A stretch of 64,000 bases of DNA from Plazaster borealis. Its lineage: Eukaryota; Echinodermata; Asteroidea; Forcipulatida; Labidiasteridae. How positions within the stretch are numbered: the first letter of the stretch is position 1; every line of letters begins with the position of its first letter. A program made the translations under genes and the position numbers. The notes beneath the pieces were generated by a model. The model made no database searches, had not been told where the DNA came from, and saw nothing but the letters and a program-made list of their open reading frames with translations. The stretch covers positions 12,258,501 through 12,322,500 of the forward strand of contig CM037462.1 in the NCBI GenBank assembly GCA_021014325.1, given 5' to 3'. Positions 25,001 to 34,249 of this stretch are shown here, piece by piece.

Positions 25001-28000
25001 GGGAATGAAACAAACATCCCCCTACAAAAATGTACAAACCCATTTTTCTCAGAATGATTTCATCAGATGTTTTGGATGTTCACAAATTTTTCACTGGAAG
25101 GGTATTGAATACAATGGCAATTTAAACCATTTTAATGTCAATCCGGAGGTCGCAGGTTCAAAACCCACTCTAGTCAATTTTTCTTTGCTCACCCAAAAGT
25201 TGAATAAATTAAACTAAATTAAAACACTAAAAAACATGTCAATCCGGAGGTCGCAGGTTCAAAACCCACTCTAGTCAATTTTTCTTTGCTCACCCAAAAG
25301 TTGAATAAATTAAACTAAATTAAAACACTAACAGCATGGACAGAAAATTGGAACAGCTGGAGAAACAAATTTACTTTAGAAAAAAGTTGTACGTTTACCA
25401 TAAGACCAAGTTAATACAAATGTTCATTTAAAGGCACTGTACACATTTGGTAATTACTCAAAATATATATTAGCATAAAAACTTACTTGGTAACGAGCAA
25501 CGGAGAGCTGTTGATAGTATAAAACATTGTGAGAAACGACTCCCTCTGAAGTAACGTAGTTTTTGAGAAAGAGGTAATTTCTCACTAAAATAATAAAAGA
25601 CTTCTTGCAAGAAGCCTTTTATTCCTATCTGAAAGCAAATATATTTGTACAACAAGGGTGTTTTTCTTTCATCATTTTCTTGCAACTTCAATGGCAAATT
25701 GAGCCCAAATTTTCACAGGCTTGTTATTTTATGCATATGTTGGGATACACCAAGTGAGAATACTGGTCTTTGACAATTTCCAAACGTGTTCAGTGCCTTT
25801 AATACAAATGTTCATTTAAAATAGTGCATACTCACACTGAATATGTACAGTAAAGCGGTAAAGCTTTTGCAATTATCAACCATACACAATTTTAATCTAA
25901 TTTTGTAGGGCCCTATTACATATTCTTTTTGGTTCAATTTGTTGCCTTCTTTTTTCCACACTAAGAATGGAGTTTACAATCACCACAACCGACGGTGTGA
26001 AAATACGCATTCTGAAAACTGAATACAGTACAGCACATGAGACAGTTACTTTTTCCATTTACAAACATTAAGTCAAATTGGTCAATTTTTATCTAATTTT
26101 GTGGGATCTTGTTACATTTTCTTTTTAATTTAGTTTAATTGTTAAGAATGAAATTTACAATTACATAAACCACTGCCGACGGTGTGAAAATATGCATTCC
26201 CAAAAACTGAATATTCACAGTACAGCAATTGCAACTTTTCCGAGTAACCAACATGATGTTGCATCTCCCAATTTTAATCTTATTTTGTCGTACCCTATTT
26301 CAGTTCCTTTTTTGTTTTGTTTTTTAAAAATCAACTTATTTTTTATCTTCTTTCATTCACTTTAAGAATGGAATTTACGATCACCACAGCCGACGGTGTG
26401 AAAATACGCATTCCCAAAGACCTTGACAACTTCCTGGAACAGTATCCGTTCTCCAGATACCTCGAGTGTAATCACCAACATGCCAGTGATTTCAAGAAGA
26501 CGTACGGACACGACCAAACGCCAGAGGCAGAGGAGTTTAGACAACTGGCAAAAGACCTCCTGGAAAAGGGCAAAATGGCGCTTGACCAGCTAGGCATCGT
26601 GTTTTGGCTGAGCAGCGGCACGTGTCTGGGTCAGTGTTCTGTAATCAACGTCTGACGATCAGTAACTAGACATCAGTCTGATCAGTAGTTGCTAGAATTA
26701 TCTTGGTGTCATGGTTATCTTGTCACCTGATCTACGGTCACAACTCGAAAGAGCAGGGCAATGATTTAATCAAACAGAAATTTGTTTTTAGTAGCATTGT
26801 GTTGTGTCCAGCCCTGGAGGAAGAGAATTTTCAAGTTCATTGTGGCCAGGATGCTTTGTAAGCTTTATGCGAATAGTTGATCTTAGATTGTACAGTGAAC
26901 AACTTCCCTTGTATACATGTATCATAGCAAAATGCTACACAAGAAATCACTTGCTACTCAAAAAAACATCAGTTACTACTAAAAAATTATTGATTGATAC
27001 TTTAAAATCGTTGATTGCTACTTTAAATCATTGGTTGCTACTGAAAAATCATCAGTTGCCACTCAAAAATCATCAGTTGCCACTCAAACATTATTGGTTG
27101 CTCGTCAAAAATTTTCGGTTGCTTCTCATCAGTTGCCACTCAAAAATCATTGGTTGGCACTCATAAATCATAGGTTGCTACTTAAAAATCATCAGTTGCC
27201 ACTCAAAAATAATTGATTGCCACTCAAAAATCATTGCTTGCTACTCAAAAATCATTGCTTGCTACTCAAAAATCATTGATTGTTACTTTAAAATCATTGG
27301 TTGCTACTCAAAAATCATTGATTGCTACTCAAAAATCATTGATTTGCTACTTTAAAATCATTGGTTGCTACTTTAAAATCATTGGTTGCTACTCAAAAAT
27401 CATCAGTTGCTACTAAAAAATCATTTCATTTAGTACGTACAAAACATGTTCAGTATAACTATTTTGCGAAGATTATACATTCTGTCTATAGTTGATATGA
27501 TGCTATTAATCAACGGATGCCTACTGCCTACTGCCTCAATCCTCCATAATCAACTGATATGAGCTGTGTAGGGTGCCTACTGCTTTAATCCTCCAAAATC
27601 CACTGACACACAAAGCATGCCTACTGCCTCAATCCTAAAAAAAATTAGTGTTGAAAGTTATATAGGATCCCCTATATCTTAAAGGGTCTGTATACGTTTG
27701 GTAATGAATCTAAACAATTAATGGCTATAAAAACTTACTTGGTAAGAAGTACAGCAGCTTTGGATAGTATAATGCATTTTGAGAAACTTTTTACTTAGAA
27801 GTACTGCTGTTATGAAAAAAGATATCACTTTTTATCCCAAAAAATTTGAATCTAAGAAGCGTTACCGACAGTAACGTTTCTCAGATTGTGTTTCCAATTG
27901 CAGATTATTCTTCCTACGTGGACACAAACCGCTCTCAGATTTTCAGCCATATCTTAAAAACGCTACCACCTTTTGAAATGAAATTTCCAGAGGTTAGTTT

Positions 28001-31000
28001 TATGGTGTATATCTACAACTATATAGGATTGAAACAAAAAATCATTTTAATGTTTATATACAGTGTACATGTAGTGCCTCAATCCTCCAAAATCATCCAA
28101 ATCCTCTAGTTGATTCTGAGGGACTCACGGAGGTTTCCTTTATTGATGTAAAGTCACAACTGCAAATGGCCACAAAAAGTTCTTACTCATTAAAATCATA
28201 TGATGCAAAATGTAAACAAAATCATTGTCATTAGCACAGATGCATTGTGTGTGTGGCAGACTGTAGTGGCTCAATGGTGGGGGGGGGGGGACTCATGCCC
28301 ATCTTCATGATGGCTGTTGCTAGGCAGTTGCCTGTAGTGGGCGACCTTACTTCATTAAAGTCTGATGTGCAGTGCATCACAAAGTCTGCTATGGCTGTTG
28401 CTAGGCAGTTGCCTATAGTGGGTGGAGCTTACTTCATTACAGTTCACTTTGCATCTTTTCTGCTTCAGGTTGGTTTAGGGAATGTGACATCATACCGCAC
28501 AGTAAAGATGTAGACTTTGGGATGTGGATTGGAGACTACAAGAGCAACATTATACAAGAGTTTGACTCTAGAGGGCTCACTCTCAAGCATCAATTTGGAA
28601 AGGTACCCCTCCTGATTATCTGTTTTTGTTCATTATTTAATCCTTTAGCACTTGCACGCATTTAAACATTTACTTCTTGGACGCCGAAATGGAAAAGTTA
28701 CAAGATTATCTACTGTAACTAGAAATCCTTGAAGGCATCGTACACGTTTGGTAATGACTCTGATAATTAATGGCAATGAAAAGGTACTTGGTAAGAGAAA
28801 TATCAGCTTTGGATAGTATAATGCTTTTTTTTAGAAACTTTTCACTCCAAAGTACTGCGGTTATTGAAAAATATATCACTTTTTATCCCCCAAAACATTT
28901 GAATCTGAGAAGCGTTACTGACAGTAACGTTTCTCAGATTGTGTATTCCAATTGCAGATTATTCTTCCTGCGTGGACATAACCTCTCCAGATTTTTGGCA
29001 ATATCTCACAAACGCTACCACCTTTTGAGATGAAATTTCCACAGGTTAGTTTTATGGTATCTACAACTAGATAGGTTTGAAACAAACAATAGGCTCCAAT
29101 TACCAAAACGTGTACGATGTCTTTAAATTATTTTCGTTGTGATTATTTTCATGTGTTACAAGTTCAGTCCAACTTGGTGCATCAAGATACAACTTGTCAA
29201 ACTTTGAGTGTGGTTGCGGACAGTTTGAGGAGTAACAGGCAGGGCGGTTCGCGGGCGGTTTGGGGACTCAAGTGTTCAATCTTAAATCCTGCGGCCAACG
29301 CTGGTACTTGTCAATAACCAGTGACCCCACTTTATGTGACCCACAATATCCATAAAATAACACACCTGTGAAACTTTGAGCTCAATCAGTCATTGGAGTC
29401 ACAAGAAAATAGTGAAAAACCGTGTTTATTTTAACAGGTCATGAAGGGCTTCAAATGTAAACAAAATAATGTTGAAATTCCAAAACGTTATAGACAGATA
29501 ATGTGACTGATCAACTTTCTCCCTATAAACTACCTGTGTAAAGGCACTGAACACGTTTGGTAATTGTCAAAGACCAGCATTCTCACTTGGTGTATCCCAA
29601 CACATGCATAAAATAACAAGCCTGTGAAAATTTGGGCTCAATTGGTCATTGAAGTTGCAAGAAAATTATGAAAGAAAAAACACCCTTGTTGTACAAATTT
29701 GTGTGCTTTCAGATAGGAATAAAAGGCTTCAGGCCTAAAGTCTTTTATTATTTTAGTGAGAAATTACCTCTTTCTCAAAAAACTACGTTACTTCAGAGGG
29801 AGTCGTTTCTCACAATGTTTTATACTATCAAGAGCTCCCCGTTGCTTTTTACCAAGTAAGTTTTTATGCTAATATATATTTTGAGTAATTACCAAACGTG
29901 TACAGTGCCTTTAAACACCTGTAGACCAGTCAAAACTTTCTCCAAGAGGTCCGGCTGTCTATGTCAGTGTTAAAACGCATCCATACTTAAAGAGGGGCTC
30001 CAAGGTCAAATTCAGTTTTGTGATCTACTCATTGTCCAAAAAATAGAGTCTTTATGAAAAAGTATCTAACCTTGCGTTAAATCGGTGTAATTTTTGTTGA
30101 AATTCAAAAAACGTTTGATGATGTCACATTATAAATATGGTCTGTACATTATTGCACAGAGGATAGTTAGTTCATTCATGAATTTGGATGATATCCATTT
30201 AAAACAACATTAATAAATACCCCAGACAGTTTCGCTATTCCTATTGGTGGAGAGCACGTCACGTGGGGGTGTTTAAATGGCTGATAAAGACATAGCTGGA
30301 GCTGTTTAAGACTGGCTGGCTTCGCGTGTTGGGCGCGCAAGCTCATTTCCGCCAATTAACTACACGAAACGCAATATATAGCTATTAGTATCCGCGCGTA
30401 ATCTTTTTGTACTCGCGCGTACACACAACCCAACGCGCACAAAACAGAATTTTACAAAAGTTTTTGAAAATGTACAAACTTTGAAAATTCGCTAAACAAC
30501 CAAATTGTCACAGATTGTCTATAGGCCTACTTGTAATTTTTGTTTCGTTTTTTAACAAAAGGGAGGGGGGGAATGAAGGCACCTGCCTTCGTTGCCCCTG
30601 GCCATTGCCTTGGTGCCCCTTGACATTTTCCAGTTGAAACTTAAGTTTCCGTCGTACATTTAGAGGTGCCTCTTTTGACTAATGGTAAAACTGCCTTGCT
30701 CTTACAGGAACAAGGCAACAGCTCTGGAATATTCCTCAAAAGGTCGACCAATTTGTATTTAAGATACAGAATATATAATTTGTTTTACCGTTACACCGAT
30801 GAGTATCAAGCACTGTATAGTGTATACTCGGTACTTTCCAGAGTGCTGTGAAAAAAATCCACAGGCAAATCACTCGGATTCGAACCCACGACCTTTGCAT
30901 TGCTAGAGCAGATGTCTTACCACTAGACCACTGAGCTAGCCCGGTGGCTAGAGGCAGTTCGAATCCTAGGTTTTAGCAGCGGGAAGATACAGAACTGACA

Positions 31001-33892
31001 ACTAATTTTATACATTTAATGTTTCCTACTTCCTGACAGGTGTCCGACAGCTTTGAGTTATCTTTCCTTCATGATTACATCAAACTCGATATATTTTTCT
31101 TCTATGACGAAACGGATCACATGTGGAACGGCGGCACCGAGGCACGCTCCGGAAATAAATTCAAGTAAGTAAGCCCAGTGTGATTTGTTCCCACTTTTTA
31201 CCCTATCAAATATTTATTTTGAAGAAGTTCTGTAAATTATGGCGTGCCTTTGCCAAGCGGTCTAGGGCATCGGACTCCAGTTTCGACGACTGGATCATTG
31301 GCATGCAGGTTCAATCTCAGTAGACTCTTGTTTCCTTGAGCAAGGCACTTAACCTCTTTACATACAAAAATTCTGGGTAGAAAAACAATGGATGTCCGGA
31401 AAAAATTCAGAATGTCCTCGTTTGGTTGTGGTCAATAGACTATGCAAGTCTCGTGCGTATTCGAACATTGGGACCCGTTAAAGCGCGTGAGTTTGTTTTA
31501 TTCACGCATAAAGCATCGTAGGCCTACGTGGGACCCAAGTGGTCCCAAAAATAATCGAATACGCGCGAGACTTGCACGGTCTATTGACTGGCTGACATGA
31601 AAACACGCCCCAGACAATCCATTGTGTAGCTATGCTTCATTTCCCCCATACAAAGAGGGACAAAGGGTACTGGAATTCATGCTCCACATCTCCCCTTTTG
31701 CGGGGGTTATTGTGTAATCCCCGATTCCAGTCCTTTTTGTATAATTGAGGATTTCGAGAGATCGATAGGCTGCCACCATTGTTTTTTCATTGTATTTGGC
31801 ATATTGGAGGCAGGTCCGAGATTCCATCATACCATGGCCGATTATCCACCGTGGCTAACGGCCAAGGTTCGTGCCTGTTTCCGTTAAGACATTCCATCAT
31901 TTTTGAAAGAGAACAAAAAATCCTGGCGCATTTTATGAGAACTATTGTTGTCTTTACTTGATTTAGTCTTGGTTTCATTGTGACAACAATATTCCCCTCA
32001 GTTTAAAGGGAACAAAATTACTTCAGAAGCTCCAAAAACTTTGCAGAGGCGCGGAACAATTTTGTTAACACCGACCGACGTGAAGTGGTTAAACATAGTT
32101 GCTTCTCTTAGAAAACCAATGTGTACACCTAGGAAACTGCGAGGGCTGAGATGGTACCCTTAACCCCTTTAAGGAGTCTGAGTGCAGTCACAAAAATCCG
32201 CACTCCTTAACATTGTCCAAGAAGTGCACAAAATTGCACTCCTTAAATTTAATGTGGATTTTAAAATGATTCGGAATTAACAGAGTTTTATTCACAGCAG
32301 AATTTGAACAACCAATGATCTTCTAATTTGCTTTGATCATTAAACAAAATAACAATCCACCAATCCAATCTTACAATCCGTTTTTTTTTTTTTATTGTGT
32401 TTATTTTCACTTTTTAAATTAATTTGAGAAGTTTAGATTTGAGAAGTGCTCTCCTCAATACATTAAGGAGAGCAGTTTATATCTCTCCTCCTATTTTTGA
32501 AAATGATTTTCTGAGTAAGCTTTCAGATCAAAATTCGTTCGTATTTTGTTTTGTACAAATCGTGTACATTTGTATAGTTTCTTTAACCACTCCACGTCGA
32601 TATTCTGAAAAATATTCTGTGCCCACCTGCGGTATAATTTTTCAAGAACCATAGTGGAGTGGAATGCCCTTGATGACTCATTGGTGAATGCACCTAGCTT
32701 GAACAACTTCAAGTAACAACTGCTCCAATAAATTCCTTACAAGCCTGGCATCATACTCTCATCCAGAGTCCAGCCAGTATAAGAGTGAAAGTGAAAGTTA
32801 AACCCTGAACTGATAAAGGAAAGACAACAAAAGTTCTCATAATAAGCATTGGGATTTGATGATGTCTCATAAGAAAATATGAGAAGACGCTCACCGTTAT
32901 TCGCAGAACCTCGGCCATAAGCTACGGCCGATAATCTGCCATGGTATGCTGGAATCTCGGAATGCTCGGACTTACGTCCCATGGAGCCGAATACAATGAT
33001 AAACAATGGTGGCATCCTGTCCATTATTGTATGCCACGTTTGTACAATAGTACAAAGGTCTGGAATAGGGGATTAAACAATAACCCCCAGAAAAAGGGAA
33101 ATTACGAGGCATGAATGCCAGTACCTTGTGTCCGTCTTTGTTAAGATGACATATGAAGCGTAACACGGTAAGGGCATGCCTGTGCCCACTACACAATGGA
33201 ATGTCTAGGTGGATATTTACATCAGCCATCTGGCTGGCAGCAACAAGTTTAGGGCGCTCTGAAAGAGGTTCCGATTGTAATAAACCGTTCGCCATAGGTC
33301 AGTCCAGAAAAATTTGGCGGATATACACATTATCTTATGGAAGTGGTTAACTATAATTTTTTGTGTCAGTGCAAAAATGTTGTATCTCCTTACTAACGTT
33401 ACGCGCAAGTGTGAAATTGTCAAAACGTCGTACCTCGCTTAAAATAGCCCGGATGTACACACAAAAGAAGTACGCCCCGAGATATGAAGGTTATTGCACG
33501 GAGAATATTCGTGCAAGATACAAAGTTTTTGAAAAATTGAAATTTGACGTTTTCGCACTGACACGACGAATTGCTTCTCATCAACCAGGAGTAGATCGGT
33601 GCCTGCAAGGGTAGAAACTATTCAATTTCAACTCACAAATGGCTTCTTGTTTCTTTCCCTTGTTTTTTTTTCACGTAGATACGTCTTTCCCAAGTTCACT
33701 CTCTGCTGGGCGGAGATTCTTGCGATGAAAGTGCGTGTACCTTGCAACACAAGACAATACATAGAAGCAAATTATGGCAAAGAGTGGAACCAGAAAGTCA
33801 CTACTTGGGACTGGAAGAGTAGTCCGCCCAACGTCAGACCAAATGGTCAATGGGATCGGGAAGAATGGCCTGAGGTTATTCAGGTATTTTAG
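12926..33892 (+). CDS. FKTN: Fukutin, ribitol-5-phosphate transferase (complete, 8 coding exons)
   Basis: Golgi type II membrane enzyme that adds ribitol-5-phosphate from CDP-ribitol to the core M3 O-mannose glycan of alpha-dystroglycan, upstream of FKRP. Exons: 12926-13051, 16474-16530, 18101-18298, 19841-20148, 26367-26629, 28469-28602, 31040-31164, 33679-33892. All borders are GT/AG and all phases match, giving 474 residues (human about 461). Seen: an N-terminal signal anchor (about residues 10-30) after R8-R9; sequon N88-[17 protein letters not shown]; the catalytic D331-V-D333 with [23 protein letters not shown]; and a strongly conserved C-terminus with [21 protein letters not shown] and EVIQVF. 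The start ATG has A at -3 and an in-frame TAA at 12881-12883. A frame beginning at 12890 would need GTG. Identity is firm; individual exon borders depend on splice motifs read by eye. Confidence 0.96.
13131..13242. repeat. Long near-perfect hairpin in FKTN intron 1
   Basis: Arms 13131-13177 and 13194-13242 pair over about 47 positions with one 2-nt bulge; the loop is 16 nt. It starts 80 bases after the exon-1 donor. It could be a fold-back element or a transcribed hairpin; no second copy was noticed in the window. Confidence 0.85.
14049..14394 (-). mobile_element. TTAA-flanked MITE, family A
   Basis: TTAA at 14049-14052 and 14391-14394. Inverted ends AGGTATTGTACACG and CGTGTTCAGTGCCT. The central palindrome is partly deleted around 14215. 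Confidence 0.85.
14588..15029. mobile_element. Composite family A MITE, head-to-head
   Basis: TTAA at 14588-14591 and 15026-15029. The first ~100 bases are the 'distal' end in minus orientation; from about 14691 an almost full plus-orientation copy follows. Both outer ends are therefore the same terminus (GTACACGTTTG / CAAACGTGTAC with ATTAGCATAAAA). This looks like rearrangement or abortive transposition between two copies. Confidence 0.75.
15610..15940. mobile_element. Eroded MITE related to 1396-1742
   Basis: Shares ATGTTCACAGATT, CACATAACT, GAAATGAGTAAAACA and TTTCACAGGTTTGTT in the same order as 1396-1742. Terminal repeats are degraded. Confidence 0.6.
16474..16530 (+). CDS. FKTN: FKTN exon 2: stem region, 19 codons
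   Basis: Acceptor CTCTACAG ends at 16473 and donor GTAAGT starts at 16531. Phase 0 at both ends. It encodes [19 protein letters not shown], hydrophilic, as expected between anchor and catalytic part. It is supported by splice motifs and phase only. Confidence 0.75.
16583..17195. repeat. Minisatellite, 20-bp unit CTACACTAGTACTAATACTA
   Basis: About 20 near-identical units to roughly 16950, then degenerate units with 3-bp slippage to about 17195. Lies in FKTN intron 2, starting about 50 bases after exon 2. Confidence 0.92.
17210..17420 (-). mobile_element. SINE copy, second family
   Basis: CATTAAGCATTTTTGAAACT...CTCAACTCCTTTGGAGTA...CAGCAGCCAAATGGGCAC matches 56345-56520 in reverse orientation and 2160-2430 in the same orientation. 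Confidence 0.6.
17690..17975 (-). mobile_element. tRNA-Leu-derived SINE
   Basis: On the minus strand: box B GGGTTCAAGTCCC, then CTTGTGTTCTTGGGCAAGA, a GTAGGTCCCGTG-type region, GCGTATAAGAACCCAG and a shortened tail. The tRNA head is intact to about 17973. Confidence 0.8.
18101..18298 (+). CDS. FKTN: FKTN exon 3
   Basis: Acceptor TTTTTCCAG ends at 18100 and donor GTAAGT starts at 18299; 66 codons, phase 0 throughout. Encodes [20 protein letters not shown], the sequon in ENITMY and [11 protein letters not shown]. Confidence 0.93.
18313..18753. mobile_element. CAGGGCTCGAA-family TIR element, 14 bases after a splice donor
   Basis: Left end CAGTTCGAATTT and right end AAATTCGAGCCCTG. Interior order matches 39513-39896, including GGCTTGTA(T/G)CTCAAAA and ATCACTGGCCTCGGGCCTG. 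A 12-base G-run lies near the left end. It begins 14 bases past the FKTN exon-3 boundary. Confidence 0.75.
18754..19349. repeat. Repeat with probable nested insertion in FKTN intron 3
   Basis: 18800-18880 and 19305-19362 match the two halves of a repeat seen at about 980-1105 (GCAATCTCCAT..., then GTGATGTCACAGGTT). The middle, about 18885-19300, looks inserted; its ends (CCTTGTTCCCAGTGG, CATGGTAGCGAGG) are weakly inverted. Confidence 0.5.
19350..19757 (+). mobile_element. tRNA-Leu-derived SINE
   Basis: Starts within the tRNA part (GCACCGGACTCAAGCTCTGG), box B GGGTTCGAGTCCC, the full body, then GAGCGCTATATAAGAAGCCA and (ATT)n. The 5' box A region is missing. Confidence 0.88.
19841..20148 (+). 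CDS. FKTN: FKTN exon 4
   Basis: Acceptor TTTCATGCAG ends at 19840 and donor GTAAGT starts at 20149. Encodes [38 protein letters not shown] and [12 protein letters not shown], matching the fukutin mid-region. Ends two bases into a Lys codon completed in exon 5. Confidence 0.93.
20193..20556 (+). mobile_element. tRNA-Leu(CAA)-derived SINE, near full length
   Basis: GTGGCCGAGCGGATAAGAGC (box A), anticodon loop ACTCAAGCT with CAA, box B GGTTCGAGTCCC, conserved body, and tail GAGCGCTATATAAGAAGCCA. It starts 45 bases after the FKTN exon-4 donor. Confidence 0.9.
20861..22632. mobile_element. CAGGGCTCGAA-family element interrupted by a TTAA element
   Basis: The left part 20861-20913 (CAGGGCTCGAATTTTACAAT) and the right part 22288-22632 (ending TTTCAAGCTCTGG) together match 55537-55896. 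The split is a TTAA-bounded insertion at 20914-22287. Confidence 0.75.
20914..22287 (-). mobile_element. Family A MITE carrying an internal ~1-kb insertion
   Basis: TTAA at 20914-20917 and 22284-22287. After the terminal AGGTATCGTA the family A sequence stops and resumes at CGATACACGTTTGG (about 21916). The inserted ~980 bases (about 20928-21915) have weakly inverted ends (GACCGGTTTTCGGGTG against CACCCCGAACACAGGAC). Confidence 0.72.
22905..23618 (-). mobile_element. tRNA-Leu-derived SINE split by a TTAA MITE
   Basis: Minus-strand copy: tail near 22930, body with GGGTTCTTTTACGTGCATTA, box B complement GGGACTTGAACCC, then a break at 23243. The remaining tRNA head is at 23581-23618 (CTGCCCGTCCAAGATACACC). 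Confidence 0.78.
23247..23580. mobile_element. 334-bp TTAA-flanked MITE, CTCTTTCAGTGCC ends
   Basis: TTAA at 23243-23246 and 23581-23584. Perfect inverted ends CTCTTTCAGTGCC and GGCACTGAAAGAG. The interior has repeated CGTACATGTACG palindromes. It is inserted in the tRNA head of a SINE, so insertion followed SINE deposition. Confidence 0.88.
23877..23919 (+). ncRNA. U2 snRNA 5' fragment (non-functional)
   Basis: ATCGCTTCTCGGCCTTTTGG onward agrees with the invariant 5' end of U2 snRNA for about 43 nt with one visible mismatch (ATCATGTG where U2 has ATCAAGTG). It then stops abruptly before the Sm site and 3' stems. It is fused to a SINE body, so it is a retroposed fragment and not a gene. Confidence 0.9.
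23877..24240 (+). mobile_element. Chimeric SINE with U2 snRNA head
   Basis: The U2 fragment is followed by a body with TGTTTACTCTCAAC, CCTGTTTGAATCCCGCCGGG and GGATTGGGTTTTCTAATT, and ends GCGCTATATAAATGAATAAA plus (ATT)n, a typical SINE/LINE 3' tail. A second body copy without the U2 head follows at 24264-24500. Confidence 0.78.
24264..24500 (+). mobile_element. Second SINE body copy, no U2 head
   Basis: Repeats GTTTACTCTCAACCTTACTT, GGTTGGCGTGGTTGTTATC, CCTGTTTGAATCCTGCCGGG and GGATTGGGTTTTCTAATT. It ends in CTTCTCTCC and CATGGGCTTG without the (ATT)n tail. Confidence 0.75.
24655..24960. repeat. Dispersed repeat shared with 29985-30190
   Basis: Shares TTAAAGNGGC-like start, TTTTGTGAT(G/C)(C/T)ACTCATT, AATAGNGTC and TTAAAATGGTGTAA / TTAAATCGGTGTAA in the same order with the later copy. 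Ends not determined. Confidence 0.5.
25135..25331. repeat. Two-copy tandem, 101-bp period
   Basis: Near-identical units start at 25135 and 25236. Each contains the box-B-like GGTCGCAGGTTCAAAACCCA and ends in AT-rich AATTAAAACACTAA. This looks like a duplicated SINE 3' segment. Confidence 0.85.
25428..25802 (-). mobile_element. Family A MITE flanked by a 21-bp direct repeat
   Basis: TTAA at 25428-25431 and 25799-25802 with family A ends and central palindrome. The 21 bases at 25411-25431 recur exactly at 25799-25819, so the flanking duplication is longer than TTAA. Confidence 0.9.
25836..26366 (+). repeat. FKTN: Tandem duplications of the FKTN exon-5 acceptor region
   Basis: Units start at 25836, 26018 and 26206 (ACTGAATA...). 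Each carries an ATCT(A/T)ATTTTGT-type block, a pyrimidine stretch, AAG|AATG and the GACGGTGTGAAAATA start of exon 5. Only the third continues as the real exon at 26367. Copy 1 (ATG 25967) stays open past the copied part and stops soon after; copy 2 (ATG 26148) meets a stop within seven codons. Confidence 0.88.
26367..26629 (+). CDS. FKTN: FKTN exon 5
   Basis: Acceptor CACTTTAAG ends at 26366 and donor GTCAGT starts at 26630. Completes the Lys codon from exon 4, then encodes [28 protein letters not shown] and FWLSSGTCL. It leaves one base of the Gly codon. Confidence 0.94.
26938..27425. repeat. Minisatellite, about 20-bp unit (AAAAATCATTGGTTGCTACT)
   Basis: About 24 degenerate units in FKTN intron 5, alternating CTACTC, CCACTC and CTACTTT versions. 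Open frames across it are a by-product of the repeat. Confidence 0.9.
27679..28080. mobile_element. TTAA MITE, family B
   Basis: Starts TTAAAGGGTCTGTATACGTTTG and shares TTTGGTAATGA with family A. Its centre is a different palindrome (AAGCGTTACC...AGTAACGTTTCT). The right end is eroded. Confidence 0.7.
28469..28602 (+). CDS. FKTN: FKTN exon 6: DxD catalytic motif
   Basis: Acceptor CTGCTTCAG ends at 28468 and donor GTACCC starts at 28603. Encodes [18 protein letters not shown] and the region up to LKHQFGK. The DVD triplet is encoded at 28507-28515. Confidence 0.95.
28729..29126. mobile_element. TTAA MITE, family B
   Basis: AAGGCATCGTACACGTTTGG at the left and CGTGTACGATGTCTTTAA at the right. 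The central palindrome AGAAGCGTTACTGACAGTAA continues to CGTTTCTC. Lies in FKTN intron 6. Confidence 0.8.
29537..29914 (+). mobile_element. TTAA MITE, family A
   Basis: AAGGCACTGAACACGTTTGG to GTGTACAGTGCCTTTAA. The left TTAA has decayed to GTAA. In FKTN intron 6. Confidence 0.85.
29985..30190. repeat. Dispersed repeat shared with 24655-24960
   Basis: Same order of short blocks as the earlier copy (ACTCATTGTCC, AATAGAGTC, TTAAATCGGTGTAA, ACATTATTGCACAG). Confidence 0.45.
30868..30945 (-). repeat. tRNA-like sequence (SINE head), minus strand
   Basis: On the minus strand: TAGCTCAGTGGTCTAGTGGT (box A type) and GGGTTCGAATCC (box B). No clean acceptor stem, so it is probably a SINE head and not a functional tRNA. 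Confidence 0.6.
31040..31164 (+). CDS. FKTN: FKTN exon 7
   Basis: Acceptor TCCTGACAG ends at 31039 and donor GTAAGT starts at 31165. Encodes [29 protein letters not shown] and ARSGNKF, ending two bases into Lys. Confidence 0.95.
31241..31350 (+). repeat. tRNA-Leu/Ser-like sequence, probable SINE head
   Basis: GGCGTGCCTTTGCCAAGCGG and CAGGTTCAATCTC have the order and spacing of boxes A and B, followed by the CCTTGAGCAAGGCACTTAAC body seen in the SINEs. It starts about 75 bases after FKTN exon 7. Confidence 0.6.
31430..31592. mobile_element. Short palindromic TIR element, GTCAATAGAC ends
   Basis: Ends GTCAATAGACTATGCAAGTC and GACTTGCACGGTCTATTGAC are inverted, followed inside by TCG(T/C)GCGTATTCGA. 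Related termini are at about 38090-38120 and at 50796-51510. Confidence 0.8.
31620..32092. mobile_element. TTAACCACTTC-family element, partial
   Basis: Right end GACGTGAAGTGG + TTAA (32089-32092). The body shares GGTTATTGTGTAATCCCC and CCATACCATGGCCGAT-type blocks with 32583-33350. The left terminus was not found. Confidence 0.6.
32583..33350. mobile_element. TTAA-flanked element, CCACTTC family
   Basis: TTAA at 32583-32586 and 33347-33350 with ends CCACTCCACGTCG and GGAAGTGG. The interior matches 34552-35166 (AAAGACAACAA, GATAATCTGCCATGGTATGC, AGCCGAATACAATGAT). Lies in FKTN intron 7. Confidence 0.75.
33679..33892 (+). CDS. FKTN: FKTN exon 8: C-terminus
   Basis: Acceptor TTTCACGTAG ends at 33678. 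Completes Lys, then [44 protein letters not shown] and EVIQVF, stop TAG at 33890-33892. No AATAAA was noticed in the following few hundred bases. Confidence 0.96.
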
Positions 33893-34249
33893 AGTGTTAT
33901 CTTTCCTGCTAAACAGTACTTTATGGTTTTTAAGGTTACATTACAATGAATCGCTTTTGCCACCACCAGGGCTTAATCTCATAGAGCTTGCTTAAGCTGA
34001 AGATATTGCTTGACAATTTTCTGCTATTATCAACAATGAGCAGGATACCAGTCACAGATGGTACATGTGAAATGGTATTTTGGCTGTTTACCTTAATCTG
34101 GTAAGCAACATAGTTCTGTGGTAAGCTACTTTTTGTGCTTAAGCAGCTCTTTGAAATTGGGCCCAGGTTTTTGAGCTACAATATGTTAACGCAAACTTCT
34201 TTAAACAACTTCTTTTTCACAATTTTGGGAAATATTCTTAGACAGTAGC

